A stretch of DNA of 64,000 bases from NCBI RefSeq assembly GCF_003490595.1, contig NZ_QQGY01000002.1, positions 178,135 to 242,134 of the forward strand, given 5' to 3'. Both the position numbers and the translations under genes were made by a program. Shown in pieces: positions 8,878 through 16,598 of the stretch (position 1 is the first letter of the stretch; every line of letters begins with the position of its first letter). The notes under the pieces were generated by a model. It was not told where the DNA came from, did not search any database, and saw only the letters and a list, made by a program, of their open reading frames with translations. The DNA is from Haemophilus haemolyticus_L. Lineage in GTDB: Bacteria; Pseudomonadota; Gammaproteobacteria; Enterobacterales; Pasteurellaceae.

Positions 8878-9969
8878 TCAAGATTTTAATGCTATATGTA
8901 CCGTGATTTCTTCACGATCGTGATATAAATGTTTTGCTTGAATATCAAAATTTAAATTCTGCTCCGCCAACATAACAGCCAAGTTTTCTAAACATAATAT
9001 CACTTCTTGATAACGTTTTTTCATCGGTAATTTTAAATTGAAGATGGTTTCTCGGCACCAACCATTCAACAACCATTTACCAATCAATAAAGAAATTCGA
9101 CTTGGTTGTTCCACCATATCACAGACTAACCAATCCACTGTTTTCCTTTTTTGGGGTTGAAATTTAAAACCATCTTCCGCGCAATGTTCAATGCGCCCCG
9201 TATCATGCAAACTCGCCGCCATTTTTCCGTGATCAACTGCATAAACAAATAAACCGCGTTTGACCAATTGATACGTCCAACCACCAGGGCAAGCCCCTAA
9301 ATCAACGCCAATCATATTTTCATTTAAACGTTTATTCTCTTCTTTACGCGGAATAAAAGTCAAAATAGCTTCTTCTAGTTTTAACGTGGAGCGACTCGGC
9401 GCATCTGCCGGAAATTTTAAACGAGGGATTCCCATAAAATGGGGGGAATGATTATCCACATAAGAATATCCCACATAGCAGCAATTCGGTTTTACAAAAA
9501 AACAATGTAAAAATTGACCGCTCTTTTGAGTCGCTTTTGCAGAAAGCCAACCTTGTTTTTTCAATGCCTGACGTAAAGGCACAGTAAATTTACGACAAAA
9601 AGTGGAAAGCTCCTTCGCTTCATTTGTATCTGCAGTTTCTACAAAAAGTTCGTTAGATTTAGCAAAATTAACTTGTTGTGATAATTCTTCAAATGCTGCC
9701 ACGATGGGACTAATACGATCAGCGGGATCTAAATCTTCCAATAAATCAGAAACCACAATCATCTGACGAGCAAAAATCAAACGGTTAAAAGGAATGTCTC
9801 GAGCAAGGCGATCAGCCTCATTAGGTTGATAACATTCAAAAATGACATAGCCTGAATTATCTTGTACTCGTGCAAAACCAAATACACCTAAATTACTTGC
9901 TTGATCGGTAATCTCTGCGGCGACTTCTTTTTCAAAACCTGGGCGACAATATAATGCGAGTTTATTCAT
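8878..9969 (-). CDS. rlmM: 23S rRNA C2498 2'-O-ribose methyltransferase RlmM
   Basis: The product has 363 residues from the ATG at 9969 (MNKLALYCRPGFEKEVAAEI, the usual RlmM start), although the frame stays open further upstream. An N-terminal THUMP-like domain is followed by an RrmJ-type methyltransferase domain with GVDLGACPGGWTYQLVKRG (about residue 220) and WLVCDMVEQPSR, containing the catalytic Lys/Asp set of ribose methyltransferases. It methylates one cytidine of 23S rRNA before ribosome assembly. The start overlaps the gcvA stop by 8 bp, so the two genes are co-transcribed; the E. coli gene is also next to gcvA. Confidence 0.93.
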   Translation of the reverse strand: MNKLALYCRPGFEKEVAAEITDQASNLGVFGFARVQDNSGYVIFECYQPNEADRLARDIPFNRLIFARQMIVVSDLLEDLDPADRISPIVAAFEELSQQVNFAKSNELFVETADTNEAKELSTFCRKFTVPLRQALKKQGWLSAKATQKSGQFLHCFFVKPNCCYVGYSYVDNHSPHFMGIPRLKFPADAPSRSTLKLEEAILTFIPRKEENKRLNENMIGVDLGACPGGWTYQLVKRGLFVYAVDHGKMAASLHDTGRIEHCAEDGFKFQPQKRKTVDWLVCDMVEQPSRISLLIGKWLLNGWCRETIFNLKLPMKKRYQEVILCLENLAVMLAEQNLNFDIQAKHLYHDREEITVHIALKS

Positions 9970-10855
9970 TTTCTTTTTGTTTAATTGAGTTAATAATCCA
10001 CTGACGGAATGCTTGAATTTTTTGGTCATCAAGGCGATCAAGATGATTGACCACATAAAATGATTTTGGATCAGACAAATTGGTTGGCAATACCACTTTT
10101 AAAGAGCCATTTTCAATTTCTTGCAAGGCTAATAAGCGATTAGCTAATACAATGCCTTGCCCATGAATCGCAGCCTGTAACGCCATAAATGTATGGCTAA
10201 ATAACGGCCCTTGCTGAATATTTAAATCGTCTAACTGTAAATGATTTGCCATCGCTTGCCAATTATCACGCGTATGAATATGAATTAATGTGTGTTTTTT
10301 TAAATCTTCAGGCTGAATAATTGGATTTTCTGCTAACAATTCAGGCGACGCTAAAATCAATAAATTTTCTCCGCCAAGACGATCCACTTGGAGATTCTGC
10401 CAATTACCCAAACCATAATAAATAGCAAGATCAATTTCTTTATTTAACAAGCCTTCATCTTGATCCACACCAGTTAAACGAACCTCAATTTGCGGATAAA
10501 GCTGATTAAATTCACTTAAATGTGGCACGAGCCATTGGATACCAAAAGTTTGTGGCACACTAATATTTAAATGCGGATCCGTTTTTAACGTTAACAATCG
10601 CTCTGTTGCTTCATTTAAACGACGTAGAATTTTATTAATATCAACAAAATAAGCTTTTCCAAGCTCTGTTAATTCTAAAGAACGATTCTTTCGCTTAAAT
10701 AATTCAATTCCTAAGAACTCTTCTAATAATTTAATTTGATGACTAACTGCCGCTTGTGTCACACAAAGCTCATCTGCCGCTTTAGTAAAACTTAAATAGC
10801 GAGCAGCTGACTCAAAAGCTTTTAGCGAATTCAACGGTGGCAAACGTTTATACAT
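9962..10855 (-). CDS. gcvA: GcvA, LysR-type regulator of glycine cleavage
   Basis: The product has 297 residues from the ATG at 10855 (MYKRLPPLNSLKAFESAARY); GGAAA before this codon fixes the start against a slightly longer frame. The LysR helix-turn-helix reads LSFTKAADELCVTQAAVSH followed by QIKLLEEFLGIELFKR. GcvA activates or represses the gcvTHP glycine-cleavage operon depending on glycine and purines, and activates the small RNA gene gcvB. That RNA gene lies divergently just upstream here, as in E. coli, which strongly supports the assignment. The gene overlaps rlmM by 8 bp. Confidence 0.95.
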   Translation of the reverse strand: MYKRLPPLNSLKAFESAARYLSFTKAADELCVTQAAVSHQIKLLEEFLGIELFKRKNRSLELTELGKAYFVDINKILRRLNEATERLLTLKTDPHLNISVPQTFGIQWLVPHLSEFNQLYPQIEVRLTGVDQDEGLLNKEIDLAIYYGLGNWQNLQVDRLGGENLLILASPELLAENPIIQPEDLKKHTLIHIHTRDNWQAMANHLQLDDLNIQQGPLFSHTFMALQAAIHGQGIVLANRLLALQEIENGSLKVVLPTNLSDPKSFYVVNHLDRLDDQKIQAFRQWIINSIKQKENE

Positions 10856-10944
10856 AAGTATTTCCATTCATAAAATTTTTGTCTATAATAGACAAGATTT
10901 AATTCGGATTAGTTTTTCTAATACTTCAAATAAAAAAACGTCAT

Positions 10945-10974
10945 TTGTCCTTTTCTACCCTTTTTCCTTACAAT
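10945..10974 (+). promoter_or_regulatory. Predicted gcvB promoter
   Basis: TTGTCC (10945-10950) and TACAAT (10969-10974) with an 18-bp spacer would start transcription at about 10981. It lies in the intergenic region shared with gcvA, where GcvA is expected to bind. Confidence 0.6.
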
Positions 10975-10980
10975 ACAAAC

Positions 10981-11156
10981 ATACTTAATGATTGGTAATT
11001 CCTTACTAGTTAATGAGTTTCGGACTTAAGTATGATGTTGTGTTTGCATATAGTTCGGGTAACCGAACTTGAGTAACAAAATCAAGTTACTCATTTACTT
11101 CCTGTATATTTAAACCTTATTGGTTAAACGCTACTCTTCTTGAGTGGCGTTTTTTT
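10981..11156 (+). ncRNA. gcvB: GcvB small regulatory RNA
   Basis: This is an Hfq-dependent sRNA of about 175 nt that represses amino-acid transport and metabolism mRNAs. The recognisable parts, in order, are a 5' stem region; the GU-rich seed R1, TGATGTTGTGTTTGCAT (11033-11049), nearly identical to the enterobacterial R1; a hairpin AGTTCGGGTAACCGAACT (11052-11069); a hairpin GAGTAAC...GTTACTC (11071-11092); the conserved R2 element ACTTCCTGTATATTTA (11097-11112); and the terminator ACGCTACTC...GAGTGGCGT with a T run ending near 11156. Its divergent position from gcvA matches E. coli. Start and end are predicted to within a few bases. Confidence 0.93.
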
Positions 11157-11221
11157 CTTCCTGATTCTATCACAGTTACATCTTGATTTTCTGATCGACT
11201 TCACAAATTTCACAATTATTA

Positions 11222-11277
11222 GTTAATTTTCTAAAAATTAACCAATTTTGAAAATTTAAGATTCAAATTCCCATAAT
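11222..11277 (+). promoter_or_regulatory. Predicted ilvE promoter with upstream operator-like dyad
   Basis: TTGAAA (11248-11253) and CATAAT (11272-11277) are separated by 18 bp. Immediately upstream is a perfect 9-bp inverted repeat, GTTAATTTT-CTA-AAAATTAAC (11222-11242), positioned like an operator or activator site. The binding protein is unknown. Confidence 0.5.
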
Positions 11278-11330
11278 AATGATGTAGATTAACCCCTATT
11301 TCATTCATAAAAATAAATTAAGGAAGCAAA

Positions 11331-12362
11331 ATGAAAGACTTAGACTGGAATAACCTTGGTTTTAGTTATATTAAAACAGATTACCGTTTCATCGCTCACT
11401 GGAAAGATGGCAAATGGGACAAAGGCAAACTCACCACAGACAATACCTTACATATTCACGAAGGTTCTACCGCACTTCACTACGGTCAACAATGCTTTGA
11501 AGGCTTAAAAGCTTACCGTTGCAAAGACGGCTCAATCAACTTATTCCGTCCACAAGAAAATGCAAAACGCATGCAGAATACTTCTGATCGTTTACTCATG
11601 CCACAAGTGCCAACAGAATTATTCATCCGTGCATGTAAAGAAGTAGTGAAAGCAAACGAAGAATGGGTCGGACCTTACGGCTCTGGTGCAACCTTATACT
11701 TACGTCCATTTTTAATTGGTGTGGGTGAAAACATCGGTGTGAAAGCTGCGCCAGAATTTATTTTCTCTGTATTCTGCTGCCCAGTTGGTGCCTATTTCAA
11801 AGGTGGTTTAACACCATCTAACTTTATTACCACCGAATACGATCGTGCTGCACCAATGGGAACCGGTGGCGTAAAAGTGGGTGGTAACTACGCTGCAAGC
11901 CTTCTGCCACATGTATTGGCAGCAGAACAAGGTACGCCAGAACGTAAATTCGCTGATGCTATTTATTTAGATCCAAAAACTCACACTAAAATTGAAGAAG
12001 TCGGTGCTGCAAACTTCTTTGGGATCACAAAAGATAATAAATTCATCACACCAAAATCAGAATCTATTTTACCAAGTATCACCAAATACTCTCTTTTACA
12101 TATCGCAAAAGAGCGTTTAGGTATGGAAGCAATTGAAGGCGATGTTTATATCGATCAGCTAGATCAATTTGCTGAAGCTGGCGCTTGTGGTACTGCAGCG
12201 GTAATTTCACCTGTTGGCGGAATCCAGCATAAAGGTAAATTCCATGTGTTCTATTCTGAAACTGAAGTTGGCCCTGTTACCCGTCGTCTTTACGATGAAC
12301 TAACAGGCATCCAATTCGGTGATGTCGAAGCACCTGAAGGCTGGATTGTGAAAGTAGAATAA
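11331..12362 (+). CDS. ilvE: Branched-chain amino acid aminotransferase
   Basis: The product has 343 residues. It is a fold-type IV pyridoxal-phosphate aminotransferase that performs the last step of leucine, isoleucine and valine synthesis in the cytoplasm. HYGQQCFEGLKAYR (about 50-63), TLYLRPFLIGVG (about 122-133) and the cofactor-lysine segment GGVKVGGNYAASLLPH (about 180-195) are clear. The length and sequence resemble the longer BCAT group found in Bacillus and eukaryotes rather than the 309-residue E. coli IlvE. AAGGAAGCAAA precedes the ATG. The gene stands alone, with its own promoter and a terminator shared with the convergent autotransporter gene. Confidence 0.95.
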   Translation: MKDLDWNNLGFSYIKTDYRFIAHWKDGKWDKGKLTTDNTLHIHEGSTALHYGQQCFEGLKAYRCKDGSINLFRPQENAKRMQNTSDRLLMPQVPTELFIRACKEVVKANEEWVGPYGSGATLYLRPFLIGVGENIGVKAAPEFIFSVFCCPVGAYFKGGLTPSNFITTEYDRAAPMGTGGVKVGGNYAASLLPHVLAAEQGTPERKFADAIYLDPKTHTKIEEVGAANFFGITKDNKFITPKSESILPSITKYSLLHIAKERLGMEAIEGDVYIDQLDQFAEAGACGTAAVISPVGGIQHKGKFHVFYSETEVGPVTRRLYDELTGIQFGDVEAPEGWIVKVE

Positions 12363-12374
12363 TTTTTCCTGAAA

Positions 12375-12416
12375 TAAAAAAGCGATAACTCTCCTAAAAG
12401 TTATCGCTCTATTTTT
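12375..12416. terminator. Bidirectional terminator between ilvE and the autotransporter gene
   Basis: AGCGATAACT (12381-12390) pairs with AGTTATCGCT (12399-12408). There are A-rich and T-rich flanks on both sides, which suits two convergent genes. Confidence 0.85.
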
Positions 12417-12441
12417 ATGGAACGTAAATATGAAACATTAA

Positions 12442-15396
12442 TTAGAACAAGTATCTTACACCAAGATGAGCTTGCCAATTTTGTTTAAAGTTATGCGTTG
12501 AAGAACGTTGTGCCTCGAAATAGAGTTGCGTATTTTTCGCTTTATTCATATAAGAGAGCCCAAAACCATAAACCCACCAACTTCCTCTATTACTGAATTT
12601 CTCAACTGCAACTTCATTAAATGTGTGTTGCATTTCACCTAAAAATTCTCTTTCATACATTAGCTTGACATAAGGATGTAGATTTTTTTCTTTGAAATAA
12701 TCTATCCCCGCACGAAAACCAATTCTCCCCACTAAACTACGCATTCTTTCTGTTTTAACGCTTGCATCATGTGAGGTTTTAAATGAATAGCCATTCGTAG
12801 CGTGATAACTTAATTGTGCTTCTGGTTGGAAATAAATAACACGTTCAGAATTTTGGCTTAGGTTAAAACGTTTCCCCATTTCAGAAGAAAAAATGTATGT
12901 AGACGCCATGATGTTTGGAGATGTAATGTCTTTATTTGAATAATTAATTACATTATAGCCACCACGATATCTAATAGCTTTTGCCCAAAAATCCAAATAC
13001 AGATCGTTTTCTTTGTTTAGCCAAGCAGAATATAAACCTAATTCTTTACCATAAATATGAATTTTTCCACCAAATGTATTCAATCGTGCAGTTGAATTGA
13101 TGTATCCAAATGAGAGCCCGTTGTAATTAATCCAATTTCCTCTTGCTTTAATCCAATCATAACCTGCTTTTAATCCACGATAACGATTTGTGTATCCTCT
13201 CACTTTCACAGTTTCTGTTCCGACATATTCGCCACCAAGAGATTTTACCCAAACATTTTGTTGTTTAACAATCTCTTTATTGAAATGAACCTCTCCCAAA
13301 CGTTGATGTAAACTTTCAGTTAAAGTTAAATTAGATTGATAGATTAAATCATTCAACACCACTGCAGCCTGAGCCCATGAACTCAAAGTGGCTGGATAAA
13401 GATAGAAATCGTGTTTATTGTCAGTCTTAATATCGACTATTTTAGAATCTGTAGATTTACCTATAGAAAAACAGTAAGCCCCTTGTTCGGTACAGCGGAT
13501 ATTCAGTTTATAAATCGCTTTGTTACCTTTTTCATCGCCTCTATTTTCAACAAGTTTAAGGTATTCCTTTCCTGTTGTTTTCGCAGTCGCTTTATCTTTA
13601 TCTTCATATTCAATAATATGCGTCCCTTCGCTGCCTTTTCGGGTAATCAGCTTGTCCGATTCGCCTTTGACGATGTCGCCATACATTTTGAACACGCCGC
13701 CATCGCCCTTGAGCTTGCTCACAGACACTTTGACGAATTTATTGTTGTCGCTAAATTCGACCCGCGCGTCTTCCGACAAATCCAACTCTTTCAGCATTGA
13801 ATCATTGGTAACCGTCCAGCGCGCGCCGTTGCTCATTTTGAGGTTGACGGTATTTTTTGTTTTGTCGTCGATAACGCTGTCTTTAATCAACCCGTTTTCA
13901 TCGAAGAAATCTTCAGATTCAGATCTTTTGATTTCTTCTTCGAGTACCGTAACCCTTTCTATCTCTTCTTTTAGATTTTCTATTTGCTTTTTTCCGTTCT
14001 GAATGCTGTACTCTAGCGATTTTACTTTTTTTTCTAGTTCTTTTCTCTTTTGGTTGTCATTTTCACCTATTTCAGCCAATTCTTGATTGAATTTATCCAA
14101 TTCTTTATTTAGTTCATCCAATTTTTTATTTACGGTATCCAAAGCTTTTTTTCTGTTTGGCAATTGTTTCCGTCTTGAATCCAGCTCTTTCTTTTTCTTT
14201 TCAATCGACTCTGTATCGGGGGTTAATTTATATCCGTCCGCATCCACGGTTGCGCCGAACATATCTTTCCCTTTGGCAAAGCTCCTTTTCCCGATATGGG
14301 CTTCCCCTTCAAAATAAGAATCTTTGTTGGCGAGGTTTACGCTCACGCTGCCGCCGTTGTAGGCGAAAATATCGCCTTTGATTTTGACAACCTTGTCTTC
14401 CCCGCCGACAATCTCGACTTTATTGTTTCGCCCCGAAATGGCAAACGCGCTGCCTATGCTTTTGGGTCTGCCTTGCTCGTCATAAACCGGCGTTGCAACG
14501 ATATCGACATTCCCACGGAAAATCGCTTCTATCTTAGAACCGTCCGGAATCTTGCCGTCATATCCACCTGAATACAAACCAAAACCGTTGCTTTCCGCCT
14601 CTTCCTGTCCGTTCCTATCGATTTTAATGTTTACATCGCCCTTGAACTCCATTGTGGTGATGCTTGGAAAATTAGGGTCACTTTTAGTATCACCATAGTG
14701 GTTGGCGGTAATGCCTTGTCCATTCTCTTTTCCTGATTTGATGTTGATATTCAGCGTTGAGCCTTCTTCGGAAATAATGCGATATTCCCCTACTTTTTTA
14801 TCATTATTCAACAATAAAATACCGTCGATTCTAGGGTTGGCATTTGAGTCTGCGTCTACATTGATGGTATTGCGCCCTTTAAAGGTAAGCGTCGCCGGCG
14901 CCAAGCTTTTAGATTTCTTCGTATTGATTTTGTCATAAGACATAATGCCGACAGGCGCGTTATGGGCGGCTATGGTTACGTTTTCAAAAGTAACGTTATT
15001 TTTGCCCTCATAGCTTTCATCCGCCAACGTCACGGCGCCGCCCCTATGCCGTCTCGGTATGTACGTTTCGGGTAATGTGTACGAATAACCGTTTGTGTTT
15101 ATATTTCTTTGAATCGAGTTATTGTCAATCGTCGGTGAGGCATCGGCAGAGCCGTCTGCCAATTTGCCTTTTATCGTAATGTTGTTCGTACCGCCGTTGG
15201 CGGCAATGATGAGGGAATTTAAGGGTTTGTCTTTGGTAGCGGCATCGTAGGTATATTCTATTGTATCCCCTGTTTGTGAATGTACTAAGGTATAGCCCGA
15301 CTCTTCAATGACTTTTCCTTGTGCAACTAAAGGAATTAAAAGAATAAATAAGATTTTTCGATTTCTCATAAGAAGGGAATTTTTACAATGTTTCAT
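12442..15396 (-). CDS. Type Va autotransporter, Lav/AutB-like, with coiled-coil insert
   Basis: The product has 984 residues. A signal peptide (RNRKILFILLIPLVAQG) precedes a repetitive beta-rich passenger (about 30-390). A very charged coiled coil follows (about 395-500, KKKELDSRRKQL to EEEIKRSES), then more passenger (about 505-655, with a Cys pair CTEQGAYC), a helical linker (about 670-710) and a C-terminal pertactin-type beta-barrel (about 710-984) ending in RYLF. It should be displayed on or released from the cell surface. Barrel and linker DNA is AT-rich like the host, passenger DNA (about 13620-13870 and 14220-15260) is distinctly richer in G+C and Neisseria-like, and the coiled-coil DNA is AT-rich again. 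This agrees with the known Lav/AutB family, in which passenger and barrel have different origins. Lav carries GCAA repeats near its start; none are visible here. I saw no uptake core inside the gene. The start could be ATG 15396 or ATG 15369. Confidence 0.85.
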   Translation of the reverse strand: MKHCKNSLLMRNRKILFILLIPLVAQGKVIEESGYTLVHSQTGDTIEYTYDAATKDKPLNSLIIAANGGTNNITIKGKLADGSADASPTIDNNSIQRNINTNGYSYTLPETYIPRRHRGGAVTLADESYEGKNNVTFENVTIAAHNAPVGIMSYDKINTKKSKSLAPATLTFKGRNTINVDADSNANPRIDGILLLNNDKKVGEYRIISEEGSTLNINIKSGKENGQGITANHYGDTKSDPNFPSITTMEFKGDVNIKIDRNGQEEAESNGFGLYSGGYDGKIPDGSKIEAIFRGNVDIVATPVYDEQGRPKSIGSAFAISGRNNKVEIVGGEDKVVKIKGDIFAYNGGSVSVNLANKDSYFEGEAHIGKRSFAKGKDMFGATVDADGYKLTPDTESIEKKKKELDSRRKQLPNRKKALDTVNKKLDELNKELDKFNQELAEIGENDNQKRKELEKKVKSLEYSIQNGKKQIENLKEEIERVTVLEEEIKRSESEDFFDENGLIKDSVIDDKTKNTVNLKMSNGARWTVTNDSMLKELDLSEDARVEFSDNNKFVKVSVSKLKGDGGVFKMYGDIVKGESDKLITRKGSEGTHIIEYEDKDKATAKTTGKEYLKLVENRGDEKGNKAIYKLNIRCTEQGAYCFSIGKSTDSKIVDIKTDNKHDFYLYPATLSSWAQAAVVLNDLIYQSNLTLTESLHQRLGEVHFNKEIVKQQNVWVKSLGGEYVGTETVKVRGYTNRYRGLKAGYDWIKARGNWINYNGLSFGYINSTARLNTFGGKIHIYGKELGLYSAWLNKENDLYLDFWAKAIRYRGGYNVINYSNKDITSPNIMASTYIFSSEMGKRFNLSQNSERVIYFQPEAQLSYHATNGYSFKTSHDASVKTERMRSLVGRIGFRAGIDYFKEKNLHPYVKLMYEREFLGEMQHTFNEVAVEKFSNRGSWWVYGFGLSYMNKAKNTQLYFEAQRSSTHNFKQNWQAHLGVRYLF

Positions 15397-15449
15397 TATT
15401 TTTTACTTAAAGATGAAATTTTTTCAGGTGGAATAGAATTACCTTACCC

Positions 15450-15462
15450 TGATTATTAATCA
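15450..15462. promoter_or_regulatory. Dyad in the autotransporter/regulator intergenic region
   Basis: TGATTA-T-TAATCA is a perfect 6-bp inverted repeat with a one-base centre. It lies between the divergent autotransporter and xre starts and is a candidate binding site for the XRE protein. No binding evidence is available. Confidence 0.4.
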
Positions 15463-15481
15463 TCAAAGACTCCATAAAATT

Positions 15482-15510
15482 TTGGATAAAAATTGTCTAA
15501 ATGATATACT
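15482..15510 (+). promoter_or_regulatory. Predicted promoter of the XRE regulator gene
   Basis: TTGGAT (15482-15487) and TATACT (15505-15510) have a 17-bp spacer, the optimum for sigma-70. Transcription would start near 15517. A Haemophilus uptake core lies just before the ribosome-binding site of the gene. Confidence 0.65.
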
Positions 15511-15589
15511 TCAAGGAAATTTTTACCATAAACAAGTAATATTAAAAACTAACCTAACAATGTGTAAAACCGCACTTTAAGGAAATAAA

Positions 15590-15973
15590 ATGAAAGTCCA
15601 CGATAAAATTCGCGTAATGAGAGAAATCAATCAATGGTCGCAAGAAGAAATGGCGGAGAAGCTTTCAATGTCACCGAATGGATATGCCAAAATTGAGCGT
15701 GGACAAAGCAGCATTAATTTAGATAAATTACAGCAAATTGCGAATGTGTTTAATATTGATATGGGCGAGTTGATTACTGCCCAAGATAAATCATTTTTCT
15801 TTAGTATTGGTGATCACACAAATAATAATAGTTATTTTGGTGTAAGTAATATTCTTGCAGCAGAAAATAAAAAATTAAATAGTTTACTGGCAATGAAAGA
15901 TACCTTATTAGCTCAAAAAGACGATGAAATTAAGGCATTAAAAGAGATTATTGAGCTATTAAAATCAAAATAA
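15590..15973 (+). CDS. XRE-family transcriptional regulator with C-terminal coiled coil
   Basis: The product has 127 residues. The N-terminal half is a Cro/CI helix-turn-helix (DKIRVMREINQWSQEEMAEK, then MSPNGYAKIERGQSSINLDK, about 4-60). A short linker leads to a C-terminal heptad-like helix (about 90-127, ENKKLNSLLAMKDTLLAQKD) that probably mediates oligomerisation. AAGGAAATAAA before the ATG fixes the start. It is divergent from the autotransporter gene with 193 bp between them, and the pair looks like one accessory module, so control of the autotransporter is the simplest role. Autoregulation, or regulation of other genes, is also possible. There is no toxin partner beside it. Confidence 0.85.
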   Translation: MKVHDKIRVMREINQWSQEEMAEKLSMSPNGYAKIERGQSSINLDKLQQIANVFNIDMGELITAQDKSFFFSIGDHTNNNSYFGVSNILAAENKKLNSLLAMKDTLLAQKDDEIKALKEIIELLKSK

Positions 15974-16032
15974 AATTATGAAATTTTATTGATAGCCGCA
16001 ATAAGTGCGAAAACTAAAAAATCTAAATAATA

Positions 16033-16066
16033 AAAGCCTATCTACAATGTAAAATAGGCTTCTTTA
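16033..16066. terminator. Hairpin terminator between xre and the small lipoprotein gene
   Basis: AAGCCTAT (16034-16041) and ATAGGCTT (16054-16061) form an 8-bp stem with A/T-rich flanks on both sides, which suits the two convergent genes. Confidence 0.7.
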
Positions 16067-16078
16067 TAACCGCACTTT

Positions 16079-16222
16079 TTATTGATTTAGTCCCCATTGG
16101 CGAGAATCTTTATCAAATTTAACACCTGAATGAGAACCTTCTGCGCCGTTAAAATACACATCTTTATTCGCACAAGCTGAAATAATCAACGCACCTGCGA
16201 TAATCAACAACCATTTTTTCAT
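16079..16222 (-). CDS. Small predicted lipoprotein (47 residues)
   Basis: The product starts MKKWLLIIAGALIISACANK. It has a two-lysine n-region, a hydrophobic core and the lipobox ISAC, with Cys at residue 17, so signal peptidase II should release a mature lipopeptide of only 31 residues (beginning CANKDVYFNGAEGSHSG). No domain is recognised in the mature part, which is polar and glycine-containing. AAAAGGTTTAC precedes the ATG. A longer reading frame that overlaps it in another phase has no coding character. The function is unknown; envelope-stress or structural lipoproteins of this size occur in many gamma-proteobacteria. Confidence 0.8.
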   Translation of the reverse strand: MKKWLLIIAGALIISACANKDVYFNGAEGSHSGVKFDKDSRQWGLNQ

Positions 16223-16435
16223 AAGTAAACCTTTTTGCTAAATTAAAAACGTGCGAATTGTAGCACAACGATGCCATATCCCAACAAAATATTTTGCTTT
16301 CCTTGCCATCATTAACACCTCTCACCAAAGCCAAACTTCCCTTCTTTGCTGACAAATTTGACTTATTGAACTATTAAAAAAACGTAAGAAATTTAAACCG
16401 CACTTTAAATAAAATAAAAAATTTCTTATTTCCTC

Positions 16436-16463
16436 TTGATCGCTATAAATTTATGTATATAAT
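16436..16463 (+). promoter_or_regulatory. Predicted strong promoter upstream of nif3-like gene
   Basis: TTGATC (16436-16441) and a perfect TATAAT (16458-16463) have a 16-bp spacer, with an upstream TG-like extension (TGTATATAAT). It would start a transcript near 16470 that meets an intrinsic terminator at 16511-16553 before reaching the next coding sequence. Confidence 0.65.
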
Positions 16464-16469
16464 GAATCC

Positions 16470-16553
16470 TGTTTTAGATACTAGATAGTAATTTAATAGT
16501 AATGAAACTTGGCTAGTGCATTCCCCCACTCCTTCGCACTAGCCATTTTTTTT
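16470..16553 (+). ncRNA. Candidate small RNA with C-rich terminator loop
   Basis: This stretch of about 84 nt lies between a good promoter and a textbook terminator: GGCTAGTGC (16511-16519) pairs with GCACTAGCC (16536-16544), followed by A and eight T. The loop between the arms is ATTCCCCCACTCCTTC, whose CCCCCACTCCTT portion is complementary to Shine-Dalgarno or G-tract sequences. No coding sequence is evident in it. It could instead be an attenuated leader of the nif3-like gene that starts 46 bp downstream. I do not recognise it as a named RNA. Confidence 0.5.
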
Positions 16554-16598
16554 GGAATTTTGTACCATATCTCACCTATTTCCAATCAACGATCAATT

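Noticed and set aside
13411..14938. Several plus-strand open frames within the autotransporter gene
   Set aside because: They arise from the G+C-rich, low-stop composition of the passenger-coding DNA; they have no ribosome-binding sites or recognisable domains.
15040..15175. Partial matches to the Neisseria DNA uptake sequence (GCCGTCTGAA) in the passenger DNA
   Set aside because: Only the first eight bases match (GCCGTCTG followed by CC), so no complete neisserial uptake sequence is present; it is not proof of transfer.
16164..16355. A 63-codon minus-strand frame overlapping the small lipoprotein gene
   Set aside because: It lacks a ribosome-binding site and any recognisable family, and overlaps the lipoprotein frame, which has a clear signal peptide and lipobox.
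16440..16470. Fur control of the candidate sRNA as a RyhB-like RNA
   Set aside because: The promoter region is AT-rich but has no site matching the 7-1-7 Fur motif well.
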